Shown here piece after piece: positions 17,858 to 26,049 of a stretch of DNA of 64,000 nucleotides. The notes beneath the pieces are model-generated. The model searched no databases, was not told where the DNA came from, and was given only the letters and a program-made list of their open reading frames with translations. The translations under genes and the position numbers were made by a program. This DNA is from Mycolicibacterium stellerae (GTDB lineage Bacteria; Actinomycetota; Actinomycetes; Mycobacteriales; Mycobacteriaceae). The stretch is taken from NCBI RefSeq assembly GCF_003719305.1, contig NZ_RARC01000025.1, positions 1 through 64,000 on the forward strand, given 5' to 3'. Each line of letters opens with the position of its first letter. Position 1 is the stretch's first letter.

Positions 17858-18655
17858 TCAGCGAAGGGCAGCGCGGCCGCGGACCCGGCCGAGCAACACC
17901 AGCGCAAGCAGCGTCACCAGCAGCAGGATCGTCGTGCACGCCGCGGCCTGGAACGCCTGCCCGCGGTCGGTCAGCGCGAAGATGGTCACCGGCAGCGTCT
18001 TCCACGTCGCCGGATAGACCATCACGGTGGCGCCGAGTTCGCCCATCGAAAGGGCCACCGCCAAACCCGCCGCGGCGCCCAGTGCAGGCAACAGTAGCGG
18101 CAACGTGACCCTGCTCAGCACCCGAAACGGTCCTGCGCCAAGGGATTCGGCCGCCTGCCGGAAGGCAGGATCGAGACGGTCCAGTGCAGCCGACACCGCG
18201 CTGAACGCGAACGCCAGCACCAAGACAGCGTGGGCAAGGATGACGATCCACCGGGTACCGCCCAAGAGCAGCGGCCGGGAATTGAACGCGATCAACAGCC
18301 CGAGGCCGATCGCGACCGACGGCACGGCGATCGGCAGATGGAACACCGCGTCGGTCACGCGGCTCAGCCACTGAGGTGTCTCCCTGGCGGCCAGGGCAGC
18401 CCAGGTGCCGAGCACCAATGCGATCGCGCCTGCGATGAACGCCGTCTGCAGGCTGACCGACAGGCTGGCGAGGTTCTCACCCGACAACGCATCACCGAGG
18501 TGGCTTAACCCCAGTTCGGACGGCAGCGCGTCGGTCCACGAGCCCGCCATTCCGGCGATCACCACCGTCGCAAGCGGTGCGACGAACACGACGAGCACTA
18601 CGACGGCGAACCCGATGAGGACCGCGAGCCTACTTCGCCTGCTCCACAACAACAT
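17858..18655 (-). CDS. ABC transporter permease, 2-aminoethylphosphonate type (second)
   Basis: 265 residues with six hydrophobic segments and the permease EAA-type loop (ESLGAGPFRVLSRVTLPLLLPAL). The start ATG at 18655 has a clear ribosome site (AGGGGGAGG) and overlaps the upstream permease by 26 bases; an in-frame ATG at 18679 is possible. It is the last gene of the six-gene operon beginning at 23613. With the ATPase and binding protein it forms an importer of the AEP/Fe(III)/thiamine class, and the neighbouring phosphonate genes favour an aminophosphonate. Ends 4 bases from the convergent FadE stop. Confidence 0.8.
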   Translation of the reverse strand: MLLWSRRSRLAVLIGFAVVVLVVFVAPLATVVIAGMAGSWTDALPSELGLSHLGDALSGENLASLSVSLQTAFIAGAIALVLGTWAALAARETPQWLSRVTDAVFHLPIAVPSVAIGLGLLIAFNSRPLLLGGTRWIVILAHAVLVLAFAFSAVSAALDRLDPAFRQAAESLGAGPFRVLSRVTLPLLLPALGAAAGLAVALSMGELGATVMVYPATWKTLPVTIFALTDRGQAFQAAACTTILLLVTLLALVLLGRVRGRAALR

Positions 18656-19556
18656 CGGCCTCCCCCTTTCCTCGTCCAATCATCAACCGCGCGAAGATCA
18701 ACCGGTACATCGAGTACAGGGCGAGCGACAGCGCGATCTGCACGGTGGCGATCACGGCGGCACCCGGCAGATCGAAGGTGACGATGCCTCGCGTGTAGAT
18801 CAGCACCGGCAGCGTGATGACGCCCTTGGCGCCGGTGAAGAGCACGATGCCGAATTCGTTCAGCGTCAACAGCAACACCAGGCTGCCGCCCGCCATCATG
18901 GCGGGCCACGCCTCTGGCAGCACCACCGAGCGCAGCACCCGTAGCGGCGAAGCGCCAAGACTGGCCGCGACGTCGAGCTGGGCACGCGGCAACACCGAGA
19001 ACGAGGCAAGCAGCGGCCGCACCACGAACGGGGTGAAAAACGTGATCTCCGCGGCGATGACCCCCGCGGGTGTGTAGAGGAAGTTCAGCGCGGGCGACGT
19101 CCCGCCGGTCAAGCCGGCGATCGCGGCGTTCACCGCACCCGCCGTTCCGTAGAGAAACGTGAATGCCAGCGTGATGAGGAACGACGGCAGCGCGAGCACC
19201 GTATCGATCAGTCGGCCGACCAGCCGCGAACCGGGGAACGGAACGAAGGCCAGGACGATCGCGAGGAAGGTGCCGAGCACCAGGGCGCCTGCCGTCGACG
19301 TCACCGCGATCGCGACCGTGCGCCACAACGCGTCACGGAACATCTCCGACGCCAGCACCGTCGACCAGTTCCCCCAGCCACGTTGCCCCTCAGCGACTTT
19401 GACGGACTCCAGACAGACCCGGACCAACGGGTACACCGCGGCGACGAGCACAACGGCCAGTGGCGGAATCGCCCACAGCCAGGCGAGTGAACGCCTCGGC
19501 GCCGACGTCTCCGGCGCGTCGGTCTCGGATTCCGGCCGTTCGAGCAGCGCGGTCAT
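18630..19556 (-). CDS. ABC transporter permease, 2-aminoethylphosphonate type (first)
   Basis: 308 residues: a short acidic N-terminal tail, then six membrane segments. The coupling loop (ASLGASPLRVLRSVVLPEAWPAMMAG) is the EAA motif that contacts the ATPase. Its ATG overlaps the stop of the ATPase gene (ATGA), and its own end overlaps the second permease. Distinct sequence from the second permease, as in PhnU/PhnV-type heteromeric importers. Confidence 0.82.
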   Translation of the reverse strand: MTALLERPESETDAPETSAPRRSLAWLWAIPPLAVVLVAAVYPLVRVCLESVKVAEGQRGWGNWSTVLASEMFRDALWRTVAIAVTSTAGALVLGTFLAIVLAFVPFPGSRLVGRLIDTVLALPSFLITLAFTFLYGTAGAVNAAIAGLTGGTSPALNFLYTPAGVIAAEITFFTPFVVRPLLASFSVLPRAQLDVAASLGASPLRVLRSVVLPEAWPAMMAGGSLVLLLTLNEFGIVLFTGAKGVITLPVLIYTRGIVTFDLPGAAVIATVQIALSLALYSMYRLIFARLMIGRGKGEADVVVEQAK

Positions 19557-20719
19557 GCCTGGACCAGCACCCCGGCCGGCTCGGGAAACCGCACCCCCAC
19601 CTCGGTGCCGATGTCGATCTGGGCGTTGCCCGGCACGTCGATGTCGACGAGCTGATCCGGAAGTCCGCCGACCGACAGCACGAGGCGGGTGGTGGCGCCG
19701 CGCCAGACGGCTGCCTTCACGGTGGCCCGCAGCGCATCGCGGTCACCGAGCGAGACGATCTTCATCGCGTGCGGGCGAATGCACAGCAGCGCCTTGGAGT
19801 CGGGCGCCCAGTCGATCTTGCCGACGGCCGGCTGTGGAGCCTCCGCGCTGATCGTCTTGTGCGCGATGGCCACCAACGCCGACGTCCCGATGACGCGGCC
19901 CACCGTGCACGGAATGAGGTTCGCGCCGCCGAGGAAGGCGGCCGTGAAGCTGGTCGGCGGTCGCCTCCACAGGTTCTCGGCGGTGTCGACGTCCATCAGC
20001 CTGGCGTTGTTCATCACCACGATCCGGTCGGCGAGCGCGAGCGCTTCGGCCTGGTCGTGTGTGACGTAGAGCATCGCGGTGTCGGGCAGCGACTCCTTGA
20101 GCCGCTGCAGTTCGGCGAGCGTGGACTGGCGAAGCTGCGCGTCCAGTGCCGCCAGCGGCTCGTCGAGAAGCAGTACCTTCGGCGCAATCGCCAGTGCGCG
20201 CGCGATCGCCACGCGCTGCTGTTGCCCGCCGGACAGCTCACGGGGTAGCCGCTTTCCGTACGACGCCATGCCGACCATGTCGAGTGCCTCTGCGACACGC
20301 GGGCCGACTTCCCTGCGCGGCACCCGGTGCGCCTTGAGCCCGAATGCGACGTTCTCGGCGACCCGCATGTGCGGGAACAGCGCGTAGGACTGCAGCACCA
20401 CACCGATGCCCCGCCTTGCAGGCGGCAGGTCGGTGACGTCGCGGCCGCCCAACCGAACCCGGCCGGTGGTCGGCCGGACGAAACCGGCCAGCGCGTTGAG
20501 CGCTGTCGACTTGCCCGACCCGCTCGGTCCGAGCAGCGCGACGGTCTCGCCCGCCGCGACCCGCAGGTTGAAGTCGATCAGCGCCTTCGTCGCCTTGCCG
20601 CCACGCCCGTAGGCCACCCCGACGCGGTCGAATGTGATTGCCGGTGTGGTGGTTTCCCGCGCCTGCGATTCGACCTTGGCCGCGGTGGTCTGCGCGTGAC
20701 CGACCCCTGTTCTGGCCAC
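19553..20719 (-). CDS. ABC transporter ATP-binding protein, 2-aminoethylphosphonate type
   Basis: 388 residues from a GTG at 20719, one base after the stop of the binding-protein gene. Walker A GPSGSGKST is at 64-72, the signature LSGGQQQR begins at 162, and Walker B VLLLDEP is at 182-188, followed by the H-loop (VTHDQAEAL). The C-terminal about 120 residues are a TOBE-like regulatory domain. It energises the two permeases. The frame is open upstream, but that part overlaps the binding-protein gene and is not family-like. Confidence 0.87.
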   Translation of the reverse strand: MARTGVGHAQTTAAKVESQARETTTPAITFDRVGVAYGRGGKATKALIDFNLRVAAGETVALLGPSGSGKSTALNALAGFVRPTTGRVRLGGRDVTDLPPARRGIGVVLQSYALFPHMRVAENVAFGLKAHRVPRREVGPRVAEALDMVGMASYGKRLPRELSGGQQQRVAIARALAIAPKVLLLDEPLAALDAQLRQSTLAELQRLKESLPDTAMLYVTHDQAEALALADRIVVMNNARLMDVDTAENLWRRPPTSFTAAFLGGANLIPCTVGRVIGTSALVAIAHKTISAEAPQPAVGKIDWAPDSKALLCIRPHAMKIVSLGDRDALRATVKAAVWRGATTRLVLSVGGLPDQLVDIDVPGNAQIDIGTEVGVRFPEPAGVLVQA

Positions 20720-20720
20720 G

Positions 20721-21776
20721 TCAGTTACCGGTGGCCTTCTGGTAGGCGGCCAGGTCGGCGTCGAGTTCAGACAGCACGGTGTTCCAATCGGGCACCCAGA
20801 CGTCGACACCGTCGAGCACCGCGGCCGGAGTGTTGGGCGCGGGGGTCCCGGACGACGCGGTACGGATCTGATCGCGCACCGGGATGCCGAGCGCATCGGG
20901 CTCCACTGTCTTCTGCACGTCGTCGGAGAGCAGGAAGTCCAACAGTTTCTTGGCCGACTCCTCGTGCGGTGCACCCTTGGTGACACCCGCCACGTAGGGC
21001 ACCGAGATCGTGGTGCGCTTGCCGTCGGCGCCTGCCGGGAAGAAGATCTCGAACTTCGAGCCGTCGCTGCGGATCGAGTCAAGGTTCATCTGAACGTCAC
21101 CGTTGGCCACCAGCAGCTCGCCGTTGCTGACCTTTGGCTGCAGCTTGCCGGTCGAAGACGACGGGCCGACGTTGTTGGCCTGCAGCTTGGTGAGGTAGTC
21201 GAGCGCGCCCGGCTTGCCGCGCAGCTGTTGTAGCAGGACCAGCACCGCGGTGCCGTCGCCGGCCTGGCCGGGTGTGGAGTACTGCAGCTTGCCCTTGAAC
21301 TGCGGCGCCAGCAGGTCGTCCCACGTCGTCGGCTTCGGGTTGGCTCCCGGGTTGACGATGAAGCTGAGCGCGTTGTTGACGATCGGCACATAGTTTCCAC
21401 CTGGTCCGACCTGGTCGGCAGCGATCCCGTCGGTGTTCACGCCGCTGGCCACCAAAAGGCCTGACTTGTCGGCCTTCTGGATGAACGGCGGCAGTGTCAC
21501 CAGAAGGTCGGCCTGCGGGTTGGACTGTTCCTTCTCCACTCGCGACACCGCCTCACCCGAGCCGGCCTCGACGAGGTTCACCGCGATACCGGTGTCGGAG
21601 GTGAATTTCTCGAATTGCGGCTTGTACCAGTTGGCAAGGCCGTCGGCGCTGTAGACGGTTAGCGTCTCGCCCGAGGCCGAGCCGGAGGAGCCGGTGCCGC
21701 CGCACGCCGCGGTCATGGCCGTGGTGGCTGCGATCACCGCTATCGCGGCGGCGCGCAGGATGTTGTGTCGCTTCAT
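20721..21776 (-). CDS. Lipoprotein substrate-binding protein of the aminophosphonate importer
   Basis: 351 residues with a lipoprotein signal: MKRHNILRAAA..., lipobox TAAC with Cys25. The mature protein is a type 2 periplasmic-binding fold of the iron/AEP class (LTVYSADGLANWYKPQFEKF ... NPQADLLVTLPPF). Anchored outside the membrane, it delivers ligand to the permease pair. The phosphonatase-like and FAD enzymes encoded immediately upstream suggest 2-aminoethylphosphonate or a close relative as ligand. It starts 15 bases after the HAD gene. Confidence 0.83.
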   Translation of the reverse strand: MKRHNILRAAAIAVIAATTAMTAACGGTGSSGSASGETLTVYSADGLANWYKPQFEKFTSDTGIAVNLVEAGSGEAVSRVEKEQSNPQADLLVTLPPFIQKADKSGLLVASGVNTDGIAADQVGPGGNYVPIVNNALSFIVNPGANPKPTTWDDLLAPQFKGKLQYSTPGQAGDGTAVLVLLQQLRGKPGALDYLTKLQANNVGPSSSTGKLQPKVSNGELLVANGDVQMNLDSIRSDGSKFEIFFPAGADGKRTTISVPYVAGVTKGAPHEESAKKLLDFLLSDDVQKTVEPDALGIPVRDQIRTASSGTPAPNTPAAVLDGVDVWVPDWNTVLSELDADLAAYQKATGN

Positions 21777-21791
21777 GTTTCCTTCTCTTGG

Positions 21792-22478
21792 TTAACGGTC
21801 TTGCAGGATGAGGTCGGCGAATTCGGACACCGAGCCGACGACGTGGGTGGCTCCCGCGGTTCGGAGCTGCTCTTCGTTGTGGGCGCCGGTGAGAGTGCCC
21901 GCGGCCACCGCGGCGCCTGCGCGTATCGCACTTTCCACGTCGTTTGCGGTGTCACCGAGCGTCGCGACGTTGCGCACACCGTCGACCTCCAGCCGCATCA
22001 GCGCGGTGAGGATGAGGTCGGGATATGGGCGCCCGCGAACCCCGTCGCCGGGTGCCAGCACCAGGTCGGGCAGGGACTGCCAGCCCAGTGCGGCGAGCAG
22101 CTTGTCCTGGGTCGTTGCGCTGAAGCCCGTCGTGAGCGCGACCTTGACACCTCCGTCTCGCAGGTGCGTGATCGCCTGTGCGGCACCGTCGATGGGCTCT
22201 GCCCGCCCTTCGTCGATGAGCTCCGAGTAGGCCCGCTCGAACGCCGCGTTCGCCTGCTGTGCCAATTCCTCGGTCCCGAACAACGCGCGAAAGACGGTGA
22301 TCTTGGACTGACCCATCGTGTCCAGTACGTACTGCCGCGCATCGTCGCGTTCCGGCCCTGACTCCGGCACTCCTGCTGCGGTGGCCGCGGTCTCGAACGC
22401 GCTGACGACCAGTCCGTCGTCGGCGACGGTGGTGCCCGCCATGTCAATGACGGCCAGCTGAATCGCTTTGTCTCCCAT
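21792..22478 (-). CDS. Phosphonatase-like HAD hydrolase
   Basis: 228 residues of the HAD superfamily. Motif I is LAVIDMAGTTVADDG (nucleophile Asp12, second acid replaced by Ala as in phosphonatases). Motif II lies in VKVALTTGFSA and motif III/IV in NVATLGDTANDVESAIRAG. It matches the phosphonatase-like group (TIGR03351) found beside FAD oxidoreductases of the TIGR03364 type, whose true substrate was proposed to be a phosphonoaldehyde other than plain phosphonoacetaldehyde. Located between the FAD enzyme and the importer genes in the same operon. Confidence 0.82.
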   Translation of the reverse strand: MGDKAIQLAVIDMAGTTVADDGLVVSAFETAATAAGVPESGPERDDARQYVLDTMGQSKITVFRALFGTEELAQQANAAFERAYSELIDEGRAEPIDGAAQAITHLRDGGVKVALTTGFSATTQDKLLAALGWQSLPDLVLAPGDGVRGRPYPDLILTALMRLEVDGVRNVATLGDTANDVESAIRAGAAVAAGTLTGAHNEEQLRTAGATHVVGSVSEFADLILQDR

Positions 22479-22497
22479 AGATTTCCTCGTGTTCTTA

Positions 22498-23613
22498 TCA
22501 AAGGCCGATCAAGTCGGCGGTCTGTTCGGCGATGGCGGGTCCGAGGGTCATGCCGCGACCGCCTGGGCCGGTGACCACCCAGACGCCGTCGTCGGGAGAA
22601 GTCCTGCACACCAACTGGTCGGGATCGACGCACTGGCTGTAGACACCGGCCCACCGGTTGCGTACCGGCGGCAGTGCCCGGCCGAGTAGCTCCTCGACGA
22701 CGTCCACGAGGTATGCGTAGGGCGCCTCGGTGACGTCGAAGTCGAACGGCTCGTCGTAGGCGTGGGTGTCTCCGATCGTCAGCCCACCGTGCAGCCGTTG
22801 CACACACAGCAACTGCATCCGGTGTTCATCGGCCACCGCATTCTGGGATTCGTTGTGTGTCAACGAGTTCAGCGTCGCGCCGGCAAAACCGGGGTAATAG
22901 CGGAGACTGTCGCCGTCGGCGATCGCGGTGGTGAGCGGTTCGTCGAGGGGATCGGTCTGCATCATCTGCAGCCGAACCCGTCGCAGCGGCAGTTCGCCTG
23001 CGAGCTCGCGGACGAGGCCGCCGTGCGCGGCGCCGGCACACACCACGACGAGGTCACCGTCGTGTGTGCCACCGTGATCGTCGACCACCGCGGTGCCTGT
23101 CACGGATCTCGCCTCGGTGCGGGTGACGAACTTGTACCTGCCGCTGGCCGTCATGCGTTCGCGCATCGCGGGCAATGCCTGCCGGGATTCGACGGCGGCG
23201 TCGTTGGCGCAGTGCAGTCCCGCCAGGTATCGGCCGCGCAGCGCCGGGTTGCGCGCCCGCACGTCCGCAGGATCCAGCAGCGTGAAGCCGCGACATTGCG
23301 CGTCTGCTCGCGCCACTACCTCTTCGGCTACCGCGACCTCACCGGGTGTACGCAGCAGCGTGATCGACCCGGCTGGCCGGAATCCGATTCCTGGGATCTC
23401 GGCACCGAGCTTCTCCCATAGTTCCCGTGACCGCAGCGCGGCAGCGAGTTCGCCGCGGGCCCGGCCGGATACCCAGACAAGGCCGAAGTTGCGCACGGTC
23501 GCGCCGCGGGCCTCCGGCTCGCGTTCGAGCTGAACCACCTCGTGGCCACGCGCGACCGCCTCGAGGGCATGTGCGGTACCGAGAATGCCACCCCCGACGA
23601 TCGTCACACGCAT
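22498..23613 (-). CDS. FAD-dependent oxidoreductase (TIGR03364/DAO type), aminophosphonate-associated
   Basis: 371 residues with an N-terminal Rossmann FAD motif (TIVGGGILGTAHALEAVARGHEVVQLE) and a D-amino-acid-oxidase-type body, ending GRGMTLGPAIAEQTADLI. The group is typically adjacent to phosphonatase-like HAD genes, as here, and is thought to deaminate an aminophosphonate oxidatively to the aldehyde that the HAD enzyme cleaves. First gene of the minus-strand operon; it is divergent from the HD-gntR pair across a perfect HutC-type operator. Substrate is inference. Confidence 0.82.
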   Translation of the reverse strand: MRVTIVGGGILGTAHALEAVARGHEVVQLEREPEARGATVRNFGLVWVSGRARGELAAALRSRELWEKLGAEIPGIGFRPAGSITLLRTPGEVAVAEEVVARADAQCRGFTLLDPADVRARNPALRGRYLAGLHCANDAAVESRQALPAMRERMTASGRYKFVTRTEARSVTGTAVVDDHGGTHDGDLVVVCAGAAHGGLVRELAGELPLRRVRLQMMQTDPLDEPLTTAIADGDSLRYYPGFAGATLNSLTHNESQNAVADEHRMQLLCVQRLHGGLTIGDTHAYDEPFDFDVTEAPYAYLVDVVEELLGRALPPVRNRWAGVYSQCVDPDQLVCRTSPDDGVWVVTGPGGRGMTLGPAIAEQTADLIGL

Positions 23614-23687
23614 GGCGGTTGAGCCTTCCGATCGCTCACGAAGGCCGCCCGACCTGCGGGTGTTGCGGCGCCGAACAACAGGTTAAC

Positions 23688-23705
23688 AATTGGTATAGAC
23701 CAATT
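23688..23705. promoter_or_regulatory. HutC/PhnF-type GntR operator
   Basis: AATTGGT-ATAG-ACCAATT is a perfect 7-bp inverted repeat containing the core TGGTATAGACCA, the sequence to my knowledge bound by PhnF of M. smegmatis and close to other HutC-family sites. It lies 17 bases upstream of the HD-gene ATG and 75 bases upstream of the divergent FAD gene, so one repressor could silence both arms. The GntR/UTRA protein at 24247-24951 is the natural ligand-responsive partner. Confidence 0.8.
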
Positions 23706-23722
23706 TCGGGTACGCTGAGCGC

Positions 23723-24250
23723 ATGCCTACAGTCGATGAAGTCGGTGCCATCCTGCGCTCCTTGCGCGGGGTGTGGGACGAGGAATCGGTCGACGAACTC
23801 GACCACGCACTGCAGGCGGCCGCGCGGGCGATCGAGGACGGCGCCGACGACGAACTCGTGCTCGCCGCCGCCCTTCACGACCTCGCGCACAGCCCGTTGT
23901 TCGGTGACGTCGGGGCGGGACGGCACGACAGAGTCGCTGCGGAGTGGCTGACCCCACGGTTCGGCGACCGGGTCGGCTGGCTGGCAGGTGCACACGTCGC
24001 CGCCAAGCGGTATCTGGTGGCGACCGATCCCCACTACGCGACAACGATGTCTGACGTGTCGATCGACTCACTGCATCATCAGGGCGGTGCCGGGGTGGAT
24101 CCGGTGTTCGTCGAGCACCTGTGGTGGCCCGATGCGCTGCGCCTGCGCCGCTACGACGACGCCGCCAAGGTTCCTCGGGCTGGAGCGGCTTCGATCGACG
24201 ACGTACTTGCAGTGGCGCAAAGAGTTGTGCGGCAGGCGCATTCGGCATGA
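23723..24250 (+). CDS. HD-domain protein of phosphonate clusters (PhnZ-like)
   Basis: 175 residues. First His of the HD pattern at H28 (VDELDHALQAAARAIEDGA), then the HD pair at H52-D53 in AALHDLAH. The C-terminal segment VEHLWWPDALRLRRYDDAAKVP is typical of the phosphonate-associated HD family (TIGR03276), which includes PhnZ, the di-iron oxygenase cleaving 1-hydroxy-2-aminoethylphosphonate to glycine and phosphate. No PhnY hydroxylase gene is visible here. The stop overlaps the GntR start (ATGA), so regulator and enzyme are co-translated. Confidence 0.8.
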   Translation: MPTVDEVGAILRSLRGVWDEESVDELDHALQAAARAIEDGADDELVLAAALHDLAHSPLFGDVGAGRHDRVAAEWLTPRFGDRVGWLAGAHVAAKRYLVATDPHYATTMSDVSIDSLHHQGGAGVDPVFVEHLWWPDALRLRRYDDAAKVPRAGAASIDDVLAVAQRVVRQAHSA

Positions 24251-24951
24251 CCGCGCCCGATCGACTACCAAAGCCCTACCTGGTGCGCACCGCGGTCGAC
24301 GACATACTGGCCAACCTCGACGAGGGCGACGCTGTTCCGCCTGAGCGCGAGCTCGCGGTGCGGTTCGGGGTGTCGCGCGAGACCGTCCGGCAGGCGCTGC
24401 ACGAACTTCTCGTCGAGGGCCGTATCGAGCGGCGTGGCCGCGGCACCGTGGTGTCGCGCCCCAAGCTCGTCCAGCCACTGTCGTTGCGCTCCTACACCGA
24501 GGGTGCCCGGGAGCGCGGACGCGTTCCCGGGCGTGAGCTCGTCACATGGGAGAACATCGAAGCGACCGCGGATATGGCGCAGGGACTGGCGATTTCACCC
24601 GGCGCCGAGGTCATGCACCTGGAACGTGTGCTGCTCGCCGACGGGCAGCGGATCGGCCTGGAGAGCAGCTACCTGCCGCGGCACCGGTTCGGTCACCTCA
24701 CCGCGACGTTCGACCCCACCACGTCGTTGTACGCGGCAATCAGGGCGGGTGGCGTGCAGTTCGGCTCGGCGGTCGAGCGAATCGAGACGGCACTGCCGTC
24801 GCCCCGGGAGGCAGCGCTGCTGGATTCGACGACAGCCATGCCGATGCTGCTGCTCAACCGACGCTCGCTCGACACCGAGGGCCAGCCCATCGAGATGGTC
24901 CGCGCGCTCTACCGCGGCGACCGCGTCGCGTTCGAGACTCTGCTGTCGTGA
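24247..24951 (+). CDS. GntR family regulator (HutC/UTRA), likely aminophosphonate repressor
   Basis: 234 residues from the ATG in the ATGA junction with the HD gene. N-terminal winged helix (VPPERELAVRFGVSRETVRQALHELLVEG), then a UTRA ligand domain (about 90-234; VMHLERVLLADGQRIGLESSYLP, MPMLLLNRRSLDTEGQPIEMVRALYRGDR). HutC-family members bind TGGT-N4-ACCA sites such as the one at 23688. Probably autorepresses and releases in the presence of an aminophosphonate or pathway intermediate. Confidence 0.85.
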   Translation: MTAPDRLPKPYLVRTAVDDILANLDEGDAVPPERELAVRFGVSRETVRQALHELLVEGRIERRGRGTVVSRPKLVQPLSLRSYTEGARERGRVPGRELVTWENIEATADMAQGLAISPGAEVMHLERVLLADGQRIGLESSYLPRHRFGHLTATFDPTTSLYAAIRAGGVQFGSAVERIETALPSPREAALLDSTTAMPMLLLNRRSLDTEGQPIEMVRALYRGDRVAFETLLS

Positions 24952-24955
24952 ACCG

Positions 24956-26011
24956 TCAGCCCCGTGGAATTCGCGCGGGTGCCAAGACTGCGGCGTCGCC
25001 ACCCAGCGGGATGAGGGCCTCGGATGCGAGTTGGTCGAACGGCGCCCCCATCGGAACCCGGCTGATCTGATCGAGGCGCAGGTACTGCTTGTCGTCCAGT
25101 CGGACATCGAGCGCGGCGAGATAGGAGTCGGTCTGTTCGACGGTTCGCGGACCGATCACCGGCACCAGCGCGGTGGTGGACCGCGCGGCGCGTTCGAGAA
25201 GCCAGGCCACCGCGACCTGCGCTGCGGGCACGCCTATCTCGTCGGCGACCGCGAGGACGGCGTCGACGGTGGCCGCCTTGGTCGGCTCGTCCTCGGTATG
25301 TACCAGCCGCTTCCAATCGGTGAGCCTGCCTTTCGAACCCGACCGGTACTTTCCGCTCAGCAGCCCGCCGCCCAGCGGCGACCACAGCGCCGCACCGAGG
25401 CCGAGCGACTCGGCCATCGGCAGGTTCTCCCGATCGGCGCTGCGTTCGGCGAGGCTGTACTCCAACTGGACACCCGAAATCGGTATCGCCCCACGCAACT
25501 CCGCGAGCGTCGCGGCGCGTGCGGTCATCCATGACGGAAAGTTCGACAGCCCCGCATACAGGATCTTGCCCGCCCTCGCGAGATCGTCGAGGCCGCGCAC
25601 AATCTCGTCGAGCGGGGTGACGAAATCGGGAAAGTGCACCCACAGCAGGTCGATGTAGTCGGTGCCGAGCCGACGCAGGCTGCCTTCCACGGACCGGAAC
25701 ATCGGGCGGCGGCTGTTGCCGGTCTGCAAGACCCCGCTGCCGTCGGGTCCCCCGATGGCGAATTTCGTCGCAACGGTGAAGTTGTCGCGTCTGCCGTCGA
25801 GTAGGCGGCCGACATTCTCCTCGGCCTCCCCACCCTGATAGCTGGCGGCGGTGTCGATGAACGTGCCGCCCGCATCGGCGAACGTGGCGAAGATCCGGGG
25901 GACATCCTCGGGGGCCGCGCCGTAGCCCCACCGCGTACCGAACATGCCCGCACCCAGCGCGAGCGCCGAAACGCGTAGGCCGTTGTTGCGTCCGAAGGTG
26001 AAATGTCGCAT
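24956..26011 (-). CDS. Aldo/keto reductase
   Basis: 351 residues from the ATG at 26011 (MRHFTFGRNNGLRVSALALGAGMFG). It carries the AKR signature segments FIDTAASYQGGEAEENVGRLL (Tyr), TVATKFAIGG (Lys), YIDLLWVHFPD (His) and the NADPH-binding C-terminal ALVPVIGPRTVEQTDSYLAAL. It would reduce an aldehyde or ketone with NADPH. It starts 38 bases after the stop of the MmgE/PrpD gene upstream, so it may belong to that operon. It converges on the GntR gene with 4 bases between stops. Confidence 0.83.
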   Translation of the reverse strand: MRHFTFGRNNGLRVSALALGAGMFGTRWGYGAAPEDVPRIFATFADAGGTFIDTAASYQGGEAEENVGRLLDGRRDNFTVATKFAIGGPDGSGVLQTGNSRRPMFRSVEGSLRRLGTDYIDLLWVHFPDFVTPLDEIVRGLDDLARAGKILYAGLSNFPSWMTARAATLAELRGAIPISGVQLEYSLAERSADRENLPMAESLGLGAALWSPLGGGLLSGKYRSGSKGRLTDWKRLVHTEDEPTKAATVDAVLAVADEIGVPAAQVAVAWLLERAARSTTALVPVIGPRTVEQTDSYLAALDVRLDDKQYLRLDQISRVPMGAPFDQLASEALIPLGGDAAVLAPARIPRG

Positions 26012-26049
26012 ATCGCGATCAACCGCCCGGCGGCCAGGTTTATTCGGAA

